Shown one piece after another: positions 16,701 to 24,533 of a stretch of 52,407 bases of DNA. The stretch is taken from positions 1-52,407 of the forward strand of contig JASHOU010000077.1 of the NCBI GenBank assembly GCA_030038475.1, in the 5' to 3' direction. Every line of letters begins with the position of its first letter. Within the stretch, counting starts at the first letter, position 1. The translations under genes and the position numbers were made by a program. The notes under the pieces are model-generated. The model was given only the letters and a program-made list of their open reading frames with translations. It had not been told where the DNA came from and made no database searches. The DNA is from Terriglobales bacterium. GTDB taxonomy: Bacteria; Acidobacteriota; Terriglobia; Terriglobales; Acidobacteriaceae.

Positions 16701-18746
16701 TGTACGTCGGGCGCTCCCGCGACGTGCACAATCGCGCCGCAAGTGGTGACGCTACCTCCGCCAAGCGGCGAGAGCGTCCCGTTTACGGTGACATTGGAAA
16801 ATTCGACGATTGGAACATTCAATTTCACGATTCAAGGAACCGACGGCACGCTGACGAACGCGACGCCGACGGAGACGCTGACGGTAGGAACGGATGTGGC
16901 GTGGACCGATACGGGTAATCCTGCGGCGACGGTATTGGCAGGACAGAGCGCGACGTACTCGTTTTCGGCAGCTCCGGTTGGGGCTGACGCGTTTACTTCG
17001 CAAGTAAGTTTCGGTTGCAACAATCTGCCTGCGCTGACGAATTGCGTCTTCAGTCCACCCTCAATTGCGGCAGGCGCGGGAACGACTGCAGTGACGCTAA
17101 CCGTGACAACCACGGGACCGAATGGCGGCGCGGAACCCGGGAAGCGAGCGCATAGTTTGCCGCGCAAGTCTATGGCTCCTCGGGCTCCCCCGCCAATGGG
17201 CTCTGAGTTGCCTCAGAAAATGCTTGGTCGAGCGGATGGATCGCAATACATCGTCGCGGCGCGATCGCGCACTTTGCACCTGCTCGCGCTGGCGTGGGTT
17301 GTAGTGGCGGTAATCGTCTGCACCAGACCGAAGAGCCGCAGCAACCAATTTATTTACCTGGTATTTGCATCGATTTGCTTAGGCATTGGATTAATAGCAG
17401 AGATTTCCTGCGGCGGGGTCACGGGCAGCGGCAACTCAGGCGAGACCGGGAACTTCTCCATCGCGATCACTCCCACGCCCAGTTCGACGCCAGTCGATAT
17501 CAATATCGAGTGGAACGGCACGCTGACAGCTTTGGATGGGTACAGCGGAACCGTCGCCATGAGTTGTCTGACGGGAGCGCCCGCGACGTGTTTGTTCGCT
17601 CCGCAAACGGTGACGCCGACCACCGCAGGAACTCCATTTATATTGACCCTCGGCAGCACGAGGACGGGAACGTTCAGTTTTACCATCCAGGGAACGGATG
17701 GAACGATAACGAACACCACAGCGACAGAAACGCTGACCGTGACGTCCGCGGGTCCGCCGGGGAACTTTGGAATTGCGGTGAATCCGACGCCGAATTCGGC
17801 GCAGGCTGGTCAGACTGTTACGTGGAACGGAACTTTGACCTCGCTGAATGGATACGATAACGGTGTGAGCCTAAGCTGCACGGCGGGAGCTCCGGCAACG
17901 TGTACGATGAATCCCCCGATATTGGTACCCGCACCCGAAGGCTCGACCTATACGGTAACTTTGGGCAACCCCACGGCGGGGACATTCAATTTCGCGATTC
18001 AAGGCACTGATGGAGTGCTGACGCATACGACGCCGACGGAAACGCTGACGGTGACGCCAGCGGGCCAGTCACCGGATTTTCAGATTGCGGTGAATGCGAC
18101 TCCGAATTCGGTGCAGACTGGCCAGACTGTTACATGGAATGGAACTTTGACCTCGCTGAACGGATACGATAACGACGTGAGCCTGAGCTGCACGACGGGA
18201 GCTCCGACGACCTGCGCGATCAATCCCCAGATAGAAATACCTACTCCACAGGGCGCAACCTATACAGTGACATTGGGCAACCCGACGCCGGGGACGTTCA
18301 ACTTCGCGATTCAAGGGACGGACGGCACGCTTACACACACCACTCCAACCGAAACGCTGACGGTATCGGGAGTGTCTGTAACCGTAAGTCCGGCATCGGC
18401 GACTTTGTATGCGGACGAAGCGGGTAACTCTTGGCCTGCGGGAGTTACGCAGCAACAGTTCACGGCCACCGTGAATGGATCGAACAACCAAAGCGTAACC
18501 TGGAGCGTAACGGGCGGAAACGCGAATGGCACGATAAGCGGCAGTGGCCTGTATTCGGCTCCGGCGCTGGTGCCGAACCCGGCAACGGTAACGGTCACGG
18601 CAACCGCGGCCGCTGGAGGAGCGCCCGGAACGGCGTCTGTGACCATCGCGCAACCGACGCCGATTGGCACATCACAGATCTCGGTGACGGCTACTGCCGT
18701 GGGCGGACCGACGCACGCGGATAATGTGACGCTGACGGTGCAGTAG
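13728..18746 (+). CDS. giant secreted Asp-box (BNR) propeller with Ig-like repeats and an internal membrane block
   Basis: About 1,672 residues. A signal peptide (hydrophobic SLFAFLFFVSQFALTLLL, cleaved after AFA) starts at ATG 13728; a TTG eight codons earlier is less likely. Residues ~100-950 contain many Asp-box blades: LLSADGGSTWSEI, YFSQDGGMTWNRV, GIWQTLNGGTSWTQI, VWQTTNAGASWTDW, as in sialidase, VPS10 or HCF136-like propellers. No sialidase catalytic Arg triad is evident. Then come four Ig-like repeats of about 95 residues with the signature WNGTLT-LNGY and IQGTDGTLT. Between repeats 1 and 2 lie two hydrophobic helices around ALAWVVVAVIVC and FASICLGIGLIAE, followed by SCGG. The protein ends with a BIG2-type domain (GTISGSGLYSAPA). 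It is probably a surface protein; its ligand is unknown. Confidence 0.8.
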   Translation: MTSHGLRSSLFAFLFFVSQFALTLLLSGSLGRAFAQQFERKTYSSSDKQANSGSYLQDQWKWNQRGRMVPPGESAAALRLRAYRQKMAMRAARASSSNAMKPAKQSLVGAPFRVGANARSAMPAQSSPGWVSLGPAPMASDATGDGGQNYNWVTGRGTSVLIDPADASGNTVLLGGAYGGLWRSTNASSDNSNPASVTWQSLLDDQPTLAVGAIALQPGNSDVILVGTGETNSSADSYYGLGILLSADGGSTWSEITGVETGQSFLGVGFSKIAFSTANPSLVVAATAGDNGLYLGLEEDGNSTARGLYFSQDGGMTWNRVILLDGAVPASATAVIYNASAGTSGTFYAFIRRHGLYSSTDGQHFTRLATQPTPGLASANCPPGSNDSTCLIYRGEFAVVPGRNEMYVWVVDVQPDEYGNPVPTDEGIWQTLNGGTSWTQIPDNGITNCGDDAFGPGNSGCGVEDGWYNLELAAIPDPPPPNSTGTDIYAGAVNIYKCTLAPAASTTCTQGDWINLTHVYGCDPLGAPAHVHPNQHGVEFTVVQATGQSPGYFAHDGGISRTLDGYTGLDSGSCSGTNQFDSLSQPQSPGNTQTLGSMTESVSVSLNPTNAAVLFGGAENNGSPSTSTAGTSSTWQNSLGGDGGYTAINPSNTDEWFAENPYVTILKCEAGTACNDNGFFQVVGPENLGGDEGAFFTPYILDPQNSSQMLVGTCRMWSITTSGTNPVQLSNDFETLGEGVCTGDETNLVNAIAAGGPPSGEGNSEVVYAVTNGYGPLSGSPGGEVWVTTNAGVTLMTNVTQNANQNLNPQGYAISSVAMDASYESGNAAYVGIMGFSTQAYPTSHVWQTTNAGASWTDWSGSGSTALPDNPVNALLVDSLAGQVYAGTDVGVFVSPTSAPSWTEVGPVPGPGASGFLPNAPVTGLQIFNPGTGSKTLVASTYGRGIWSYGLTPDFAIALAASPDTTVVNQSVVWNGTLTALNGYSGTVTLTCTSGAPATCTIAPQVVTLPPPSGESVPFTVTLENSTIGTFNFTIQGTDGTLTNATPTETLTVGTDVAWTDTGNPAATVLAGQSATYSFSAAPVGADAFTSQVSFGCNNLPALTNCVFSPPSIAAGAGTTAVTLTVTTTGPNGGAEPGKRAHSLPRKSMAPRAPPPMGSELPQKMLGRADGSQYIVAARSRTLHLLALAWVVVAVIVCTRPKSRSNQFIYLVFASICLGIGLIAEISCGGVTGSGNSGETGNFSIAITPTPSSTPVDINIEWNGTLTALDGYSGTVAMSCLTGAPATCLFAPQTVTPTTAGTPFILTLGSTRTGTFSFTIQGTDGTITNTTATETLTVTSAGPPGNFGIAVNPTPNSAQAGQTVTWNGTLTSLNGYDNGVSLSCTAGAPATCTMNPPILVPAPEGSTYTVTLGNPTAGTFNFAIQGTDGVLTHTTPTETLTVTPAGQSPDFQIAVNATPNSVQTGQTVTWNGTLTSLNGYDNDVSLSCTTGAPTTCAINPQIEIPTPQGATYTVTLGNPTPGTFNFAIQGTDGTLTHTTPTETLTVSGVSVTVSPASATLYADEAGNSWPAGVTQQQFTATVNGSNNQSVTWSVTGGNANGTISGSGLYSAPALVPNPATVTVTATAAAGGAPGTASVTIAQPTPIGTSQISVTATAVGGPTHADNVTLTVQ
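16580..18370 (+). repeat. four coding repeats of about 290 bases (Ig-like domains)
   Basis: Copies lie at about 16580-16890, 17450-17745, 17763-18055 and 18077-18366. Copies 3 and 4 are tandem and very similar at the DNA level (TGGAACGGAACTTTGACCTC against TGGAATGGAACTTTGACCTC), which suggests recent duplication. Copies 1 and 2 are separated by a second Ig-like region and the membrane block. Confidence 0.8.
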
Positions 18747-19064
18747 GGCAGTCCATCGCCGGGATTCAGAGGGCAGCGATGGATTTGTAACTTGTAATTG
18801 GTGATTTGTAATTGAAATTTAGGGACGCGGATTTTCGCACGGACGTCTGACAAGGCGGATGATGCGGGCACTCGCGCCTTTTCCTTTGTCGTTTATTCCT
18901 TCTTCCCATTGGATTGTTCTACGTCTCCGCCATGGAGCTTCAGGTGAGGTAGGATCATCTTGCGTCTTGGCTGCTCCGCTTTACAGGGCATCGGCACGCG
19001 AAGCGTTAGTTCTTACGTGGAATTCGATGGCCGCGGACGAGTGTCCGCGCCTAAAGTGCAACGT
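18747..19064. other. 318-base gap with a TTGTAATT repeat and a stem-loop
   Basis: Between the propeller gene and lhgO. At 18785-18815 there are three varied units, TTGTAACT, TTGTAATTGG and TTGTAATTG, another simple-unit array. At 19032-19049 a 7-bp stem CGCGGAC-GAGT-GTCCGCG sits 16 bases before the lhgO ATG and could hide its ribosome site. No gene is seen. The frame extension of lhgO to 18960 has no conserved sequence. Confidence 0.55.
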
Positions 19065-20273
19065 ATGACTTATGACGTCGCGGTAATTGGCGGAGGAATT
19101 GTCGGGCTTTCCTTTGCCATGCATCTGGCTGAGCGGTTTTCTCGTCTGCAAGTGCTCGTGCTGGAAAAAGAAGCCGGCGTGGCTCGGCACCAGACCGGAC
19201 ACAACAGCGGCGTGATCCACAGTGGCGTGTACTACAAGCCGGGATCGCTGAAGGCCCGGCTCTGCGTGGCCGGCGCGCGAGAAATGGCCGAGTTCTGTTC
19301 GCAGCATGAAATTCCGCATGAGGTTTGCGGAAAGTTGATTGTGGCTGTGGATGCGGACGAAGTTCCGCGACTTGAGGAGTTGCACGCACGTGGCGTGGCG
19401 AATGGCTTGCAAGGACTGCGGTTGCTGTCGCACGACGAAATGCGGGAGATTGAGCCTCACGCCGGCGGCGTTCGTGCTTTGTATGTGCCCTCTACCGGCA
19501 TTACCGACTACGCGGCTGTGGCGTCGAAGTATGCGGAGATCGCGGTCGAGCGCGGCGTCCGGCTGATGACGAATGCGGGCGTTTTCGGATTTCAAAGATC
19601 GGCGAACGAAGTTGCAATCCGCACGCGCGCGGGAGATTTTTCGGCACGCTACGTGGTGAATTGCGCGGGGCTGTATAGCGATCGCGTGGCACGCATGGCG
19701 GGGGATGATCCGGGCATGACCATCGTTCCCTTTCGCGGTGAGTATTACGATCTGGCCCCAGCGCGGCAGAACCTGGTGCGGAATCTGATCTATCCGGTTC
19801 CCGATCCACGCTATCCATTTCTGGGAGTTCACTTCACGCGCCGGATTCACGGCAAGGTAGACGCGGGGCCAAATGCGGTGCTGGCGTTCCGGCGCGAGGG
19901 GTATCGCTGGCGGGATTTCGATTTGCGCGAAACCATGGAAACCTTCATGGACGCCGGATTTCGCGCGATGGCGCGGCAGCACTGGAAAAACGGTTTGGTG
20001 GAGTTTCGACTGTCGCTGCGCAAGCGCGAGTTTGTGCGTTCGTGCCAGCGCCTGGTGCCCGAGGTGCGAATGGAAGATATGACTCCCGGCGACTCGGGAG
20101 TGCGGGCGCAGGCGGTCGCGCGGGATGGCGCGCTGGTGGATGATTTTCGTTTTGTGCAACGGGAACGGTTTCTGCATGTTTTGAATGTGCCTTCTCCCGC
20201 GGCTACGGCATCGCTGCCGATTGGGCGCGAGATTTTGAAGATGGTGCCAGCCGAGATTGCGGGGCAGGAATGA
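19065..20273 (+). CDS. lhgO: L-2-hydroxyglutarate oxidase/dehydrogenase
   Basis: A 402-residue FAD-dependent oxidoreductase of the LhgO/YgaF group, which oxidises L-2-hydroxyglutarate to 2-oxoglutarate at the membrane and passes electrons to the quinone pool. The FAD-binding motif is at the very N-terminus (YDVAVIGGGIVGLSFAMHLA). It is followed by HQTGHNSGVIHSGVYYKPGS, a strong signature of the family, and by CGKLIVA and PSTGITDYAAVA. The C-terminal VLNVPSPAATASLPIG is also conserved. I start at ATG 19065 (MTYDVAV). The next gene is proC; both feed 2-oxoglutarate and glutamate-linked metabolism, but the 178-base repeat-filled gap argues against one tight operon. Confidence 0.93.
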   Translation: MTYDVAVIGGGIVGLSFAMHLAERFSRLQVLVLEKEAGVARHQTGHNSGVIHSGVYYKPGSLKARLCVAGAREMAEFCSQHEIPHEVCGKLIVAVDADEVPRLEELHARGVANGLQGLRLLSHDEMREIEPHAGGVRALYVPSTGITDYAAVASKYAEIAVERGVRLMTNAGVFGFQRSANEVAIRTRAGDFSARYVVNCAGLYSDRVARMAGDDPGMTIVPFRGEYYDLAPARQNLVRNLIYPVPDPRYPFLGVHFTRRIHGKVDAGPNAVLAFRREGYRWRDFDLRETMETFMDAGFRAMARQHWKNGLVEFRLSLRKREFVRSCQRLVPEVRMEDMTPGDSGVRAQAVARDGALVDDFRFVQRERFLHVLNVPSPAATASLPIGREILKMVPAEIAGQE

Positions 20274-20283
20274 TGCAAGGTTC

Positions 20284-20380
20284 AAGGTTTCAACGTTTCA
20301 AGGTTTCAAAGTTTCAAAACAAACTGCGCTGCAGAGTTGGCTCTCTCTGAAACCTTGAAACCCTGAAACGTTGAAACCTT
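20284..20380. repeat. long hairpin of GTTTCAAG-type units between lhgO and proC
   Basis: Units GGTTTCAA, CGTTTCAA and AGTTTCAA run forward from 20278 and in reverse from 20348. The outer arms are perfect complements over 17 bases: AAGGTTTCAACGTTTCA at 20284-20300 and TGAAACGTTGAAACCTT at 20364-20380. The inner part pairs imperfectly. The loop holds ACAAACTGCGCTGCAGAG. It could slow or end transcription from lhgO. Confidence 0.8.
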
Positions 20381-20451
20381 CCCTCTCCCTTCATGTAATC
20401 TGTGGCTTTCCGATTGCAGATTGCTGGGAGAGCTGTTTCTGGAGAATTCCT

Positions 20452-21279
20452 ATGGCTCACAGTTTGAATTCGAAGAAAAAAGTTGCGGTTTTGGGTGCGG
20501 GGAAGTTGGGATCGATTCTGCTGCAATCGCTCTTGCGAGACGGCTTGCTCGCGCCGGCGCAAACCTGGGCGACAGTAGCTCATGCGGAGCGGGCGCAGAT
20601 GCTCAAGGAGAAGTTGAAAGTTCATGCGGGAACCGACAACTCTGAGGCGGTAAAAGGCGCGGAGATTATTTTTGTCTGCGTGAAGCCGCAGGTGGTCTCC
20701 GAAGTGATGCGGGAGATTCGCGCGCATCTCGATGGCAGGCAACTCCTGATTTCGGTGGCGGCGTCGGTGCCGACGGAGATGATCGAGCGGGCCTTGGAGA
20801 AAGAAGTTCCGGTGGTGCGGGCGATGCCAAATACTCCATGCGTGCTGGGTGCGGGCATGACAGCGTTGTGCAAAGGCAAGTTTGCAACGCGACAGCATCT
20901 GGAAACGGCGACCAAGTTTTTCGATGCCGTGGGACGAACGGTGATCGTCGACGAAAAGCACATGGACGCGGTCACGGGATTGTCGGCGAGCGGACCGGCG
21001 TATATCTACATTATTTTGGAATCGCTGGCAGAGGCAGGAGTGAAGGTCGGGCTGCCACGCGATGTGGCAACTTTGCTCGCAGCGCAGACGACGATGGGCG
21101 CGGCGCGAGTCGTGCTGGAGACGGGAGATCATCCGGCGCTGTTGAAAGATGCAGTAACGACTCCGGCAGGATGCACGATTGACGGCATCATGGAACTGGA
21201 AGAAGGCAAACTGCGCGTGACTTTGATTAAGGCCGTGGTCAAGGCGGTGCAGCGGGCCAGGGAACTGGCGTTTTCGTAG
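20452..21279 (+). CDS. proC: pyrroline-5-carboxylate reductase
   Basis: A 275-residue enzyme that makes proline from pyrroline-5-carboxylate with NAD(P)H. The Rossmann motif is VAVLGAGKLGSILLQSLL at about residues 11-28, then VKPQVVSEVM, the RAMPNTPCVLGAGMTAL block and the C-terminal dimer domain with VTGLSASGPAYIYIILES and KDAVTTPAGCTIDGIMELE. Length and motifs match the family. The start at 20452 is supported by GGAG 8 bases upstream; an in-frame ATG at 20371 lies in the hairpin region and is less likely. No proA or proB is nearby. Confidence 0.95.
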   Translation: MAHSLNSKKKVAVLGAGKLGSILLQSLLRDGLLAPAQTWATVAHAERAQMLKEKLKVHAGTDNSEAVKGAEIIFVCVKPQVVSEVMREIRAHLDGRQLLISVAASVPTEMIERALEKEVPVVRAMPNTPCVLGAGMTALCKGKFATRQHLETATKFFDAVGRTVIVDEKHMDAVTGLSASGPAYIYIILESLAEAGVKVGLPRDVATLLAAQTTMGAARVVLETGDHPALLKDAVTTPAGCTIDGIMELEEGKLRVTLIKAVVKAVQRARELAFS

Positions 21280-21286
21280 CGATGGC

Positions 21287-21346
21287 TCACCACCGAGAAA
21301 ACAAAGAAGAACCTCAACCACAGAGCTCACAGAGGAACACGGGGGC
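21287..21346. repeat. array of CACAGAG/CACCGAGA-type units
   Basis: The 60 bases after proC read as loosely repeated units CACCGAGAAAAC, AACCACAGAG, CTCACAGAG and GAACAC. It belongs to the same loose class of simple-unit arrays as those at 12821, 18785, 20284 and 33347. It fills nearly the whole gap between the convergent proC and GAF-TonB genes. Confidence 0.5.
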
Positions 21347-21378
21347 ATTCCTCGCGCGCTCCCAAAGGTCACGCTGTG

Positions 21379-22779
21379 TTAGTTGGGCAAGCTGAAGGTC
21401 AGGGTCACATCTGTCTGAAACTGTGCGGGGTGCTCGTGGCGGAGATAGGGTTGATAGCGCCAACTACGGACGGCTTCGCTGGCGGCGGCGGCTAAAACGG
21501 GGTCTCCGTTCAGAGTGCGAATCCCTGAGACGGAGCCGTCTGCGGCGACCTCGACTTCAAGCAGCACGGTGCCCGAGCGGTGAGCGGCTAGAGCTTCGGG
21601 AGGATACTGCGGCTCAGTGCGGCTGCGGAGGAGGGTTTCGGCTTCCGCCGGAGAAAGCCAGACGCTTTTCGAGGTATCGATTTTTGCGGTTGACGATGCC
21701 TGGACGACGGAACCGCTTTCCGGCTTGCTGACAGAAGATTTTTGGGTCGCCCGTTGCTGGTCGGGGGTGGTGGGCTTTATGCGGAAGACGACTTTGCCTT
21801 TTTCGTAGACGACCAATTCGTCGGCGGGGGGAGCGGCGGATTTTGGCGGTGACATGGGTTTTGTCGCGGCGGATTTTGTGGGCTCGACCGGAGTTGGGTT
21901 GGCCGGAACAGCCTGGGGGATTTGCCTGGGCGGAGACGCGGAACGGAGCCATCCGATGCGCGTGCCAAAGAGAAAGCTGACGGCGACGATTGCGAGAATA
22001 GCGAAACCGCCGAGCGCGAGAGTCCAGGCTTCGTAGGAATTGCGGCGGGGCAGAGCCGCGGAAGTCATAGCTAGCAGCATGTCCTCGTTCTGTACAAGCT
22101 TGTCCGGAACGGTCTTGTCCGAGCCAGTTTTGGCAGGAACGATGTTGTTTGGAACGATGTTGTTCGGAACGATTTCTCCCTCCGCGAGTTCGGACGCAGC
22201 GGCTTGAGGAACGGGCGCGCGCTGGCCGACTTCGAGCGCGGCCCGGCGAAGTCTGGCGCACTCCCCGGCACAATCTTCCAGTAGTTTCTGGTCTTGATTA
22301 GAGAAAGCGGTGGGCGAAGCAGAAAAAACCTCCAGCACTCCTGTCAAGGGAGCATTCTGATCTGCACTGTCAAAAACCGGAACGATGAGGATGGAACGAA
22401 TGCCGAGGCGATGAGAAACAGCGGGGTCGATGCGCGGGTCGAACTCGGTATCGACCGAAAGCTGCGGCTGACGGGTTTGCACGCAGGCTGCAGAAAGACC
22501 GTCCCGGGTGTTGATGGGAATGCCGAGATCGGGCGCGAGTTCTCCGGTGGCAGCGCGACAAACCATTTCCTCGCCGCGCATGAGTGCGAGAGCGGCGGCC
22601 GTGGCGTGCGTAGCTTCAGCAACGCGCACGACGAGTTCGTTGAGAACCAGGTCGAGGGCGAGCTCGGGCGGAAAACCGGACAGGATATGTCGCTCGAGGG
22701 TTTGGGCCGGGTCAGCGGGCAAATCGTCTGGGCGCAACTCGGGGCGGAATTCGGAACTCGACTTAGCTTGCGGGAACAT
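21379..22779 (-). CDS. GAF domain fused to a TonB C-terminal domain through one membrane helix
   Basis: A 466-residue protein with an unusual order of domains. Residues ~40-180 form a GAF sensor domain (RDGLSAACVQTRQP, then RLGIRSILIVPVFD). Residues ~203-228 hold a repeated low-complexity linker (IVPNN, IVPNN, IVPAK, then DKTVPDKLVQ). Residues ~252-271 are a single membrane helix. A Pro/Lys-rich segment of about 100 residues resembles the TonB periplasmic spacer. Residues ~388-464 are a TonB_C domain (YPPEALAAHRSGTVLLEVEV, then VRSWRYQPYL). The GAF part would be in the cytoplasm and TonB_C in the periplasm. It may link an internal signal to outer-membrane contact; that role is inference. No ExbB or ExbD gene is nearby. 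Confidence 0.88.
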   Translation of the reverse strand: MFPQAKSSSEFRPELRPDDLPADPAQTLERHILSGFPPELALDLVLNELVVRVAEATHATAAALALMRGEEMVCRAATGELAPDLGIPINTRDGLSAACVQTRQPQLSVDTEFDPRIDPAVSHRLGIRSILIVPVFDSADQNAPLTGVLEVFSASPTAFSNQDQKLLEDCAGECARLRRAALEVGQRAPVPQAAASELAEGEIVPNNIVPNNIVPAKTGSDKTVPDKLVQNEDMLLAMTSAALPRRNSYEAWTLALGGFAILAIVAVSFLFGTRIGWLRSASPPRQIPQAVPANPTPVEPTKSAATKPMSPPKSAAPPADELVVYEKGKVVFRIKPTTPDQQRATQKSSVSKPESGSVVQASSTAKIDTSKSVWLSPAEAETLLRSRTEPQYPPEALAAHRSGTVLLEVEVAADGSVSGIRTLNGDPVLAAAASEAVRSWRYQPYLRHEHPAQFQTDVTLTFSLPN

Positions 22780-23105
22780 AATTTTGTTCCGGCGGCCTGC
22801 CGCGATGCGTGGGGAATTCAGGCTCAGAGGGGAGTTTCCCGCGAAACGAGGGGGAAGTCAATGATCTGTCCAGGTGGTATCCGGCATTTTTCGCCGCACA
22901 AAGCTCGTCCCAGCAAGATCGGCGAAAACAACGGGCTAGTGATAAGAGTCACGGTTGGTTGTGAGATTCGAATTCCCTTTCTGAGTCTGACGACGGCACC
23001 GGTTACGATCGAGAAGCGGACAGAAGCGGAAAGGCTGATACATTAAGAATGCACACCGACGAGCCGGATGTGCAAATGAATAACTTCAAGGAGAGCAGGC
23101 TCGCT
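22780..23105. other. 326-base divergent gap with a stem-loop
   Basis: Between the divergent GAF-TonB and ugd genes. A 9-bp inverted repeat, TTTTCGCCG at 22888-22896 and CGGCGAAAA at 22920-22928, encloses 23 bases. It may be an operator or an RNA stem. I see no convincing promoter box and no gene. Confidence 0.4.
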
Positions 23106-24515
23106 ATGCGCATCGCAGTAGTCGGTTCGGGATATGTAGGATTGGTAACCGGAGTCTGTTTTGCGGATCTGGGACACGAGGTTGTCCTGGTCGATAACGA
23201 CGAGAAGAAAATCGCGGCACTCAGCAATGGCGAGGTGCCGATTCATGAAAACTTTCTGCCCGAGTTGCTGGCGCGGCATCGCGGACAACGCATCAAGTTC
23301 TCCGGCGATTTGCAGAAGGCCACACGCGAAAGCGAGGCGGTGTTCATCGCCGTCGGCACACCGCCAACGGAAAGCGGAGATGCCGATCTCTCGTACGTGG
23401 AGTCGGTGGCGCGCGAAGTCGCCGGCGGCGTGAACGAATACAAGGTGGTGATCGAAAAGAGCACGGTTCCGGTGTACACGAGCCAGTGGATTCGCACCAT
23501 CATCACGCGAGACGGCACTGACCCGTCGCTCTTCGATGTGGCGTCGAATCCAGAATTCTTGCGCGAAGGAACAGCGGTTACGGATTTTCTCTATCCCGAC
23601 CGCATTGTGGTTGGGGTGGAGAGCGAGCGGGCGGCAGAGGTGATGCGCCAGCTCTACGGGCCATTGACGAGCGGATGGTATTACGGACGAGGAGAAGCGG
23701 TTCCGCGCCCGGAGGCAGCTAGCGTACCGCCTCGGCTGATCATCACGAGCACGCAGAGCGCCGAACTCATCAAACACGCTTCCAACGCGTTTTTGGCGAT
23801 GAAGATTTCCTTCATCAATGCTGTAGCGTCGATCTGCGAATCGGTGGGCGCGGATGTGAAACAGGTGTGCGACGGGATCGGGACAGATTCGCGGATCGGG
23901 CCGAGGTTCTTGAATCCGGGAATCGGTTACGGCGGTTCGTGCTTTCCGAAAGACCTGATGGCGTTCCGAGCGGTCGCGAAGGAAAACGGATACGACTTCC
24001 GGCTGCTGGAAGAAGTGATTCGCATCAACGACGACCAGCGTCACCGGTTTTTGCGCAAGGTGCGGAGTGTGCTGTGGACCTTCCGGGGCAAACGGCTGGG
24101 TGTGCTGGGCCTGGCATTCAAGGGAGGAACGGACGATATTCGAGAATCTCCGGCGTTGTTGCTGGTGCAGGAGCTGCTGCGCGAAGGTTGCCGTATCTGC
24201 GCCTACGATCCGGCGGCCATGGAGCGGGCGAAGGAAGTGCTGAAGTCGAATGTCGAGTACGCGGCGGATGCGTATGAGGCGGCAACGGACGCGGATGCGT
24301 TGCTGATTCTCACAGAGTGGGAGGAATTCGCCACTCTTGACCTGGAACGCTTGCGTGAGCTGATGAAGTATCCCATCGTGCTGGATGGGCGTAACCTGTA
24401 TGATCCGGCGCTGATGGTGGAGCACGGATTCTCGTATTACAGTGTGGGACGTCCGGCGGCGTTGACGGGGGAACCGGCGGCAGGGGTGCGTCCAAAGAAA
24501 AGGGAGCGCGCTTGA
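23106..24515 (+). CDS. ugd: UDP-glucose 6-dehydrogenase
   Basis: A 469-residue cytoplasmic enzyme that oxidises UDP-glucose to UDP-glucuronate with two NAD+. The N-terminal NAD site is MRIAVVGSGYVGLVTGVCF, the central helix region includes KHASNAFLAMKISFINAVAS, and the catalytic Cys is in NPGIGYGGSCFPKDL. The C-terminal UDP-binding domain follows (LGLAFKGGTDDIRESPA). I use the ATG at 23106 because the motif must start there; 19 further residues are possible from 23049. The uxs gene begins 18 bases after the stop, so the two form an operon making UDP-xylose. This suggests polysaccharide or glycoprotein synthesis. Confidence 0.95.
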   Translation: MRIAVVGSGYVGLVTGVCFADLGHEVVLVDNDEKKIAALSNGEVPIHENFLPELLARHRGQRIKFSGDLQKATRESEAVFIAVGTPPTESGDADLSYVESVAREVAGGVNEYKVVIEKSTVPVYTSQWIRTIITRDGTDPSLFDVASNPEFLREGTAVTDFLYPDRIVVGVESERAAEVMRQLYGPLTSGWYYGRGEAVPRPEAASVPPRLIITSTQSAELIKHASNAFLAMKISFINAVASICESVGADVKQVCDGIGTDSRIGPRFLNPGIGYGGSCFPKDLMAFRAVAKENGYDFRLLEEVIRINDDQRHRFLRKVRSVLWTFRGKRLGVLGLAFKGGTDDIRESPALLLVQELLREGCRICAYDPAAMERAKEVLKSNVEYAADAYEAATDADALLILTEWEEFATLDLERLRELMKYPIVLDGRNLYDPALMVEHGFSYYSVGRPAALTGEPAAGVRPKKRERA

Positions 24516-24533
24516 AGTCGTCAATGAACAAGC

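Noticed and set aside
18981-20285. 434-codon open frame opposite lhgO
   Set aside because: It is a mirror frame of lhgO, rich in His and Arg, with no known motif.
20284-20380. CRISPR-like array
   Set aside because: Units are 8 bases, vary in sequence, are in both orientations and have no spacers; no cas gene is present.
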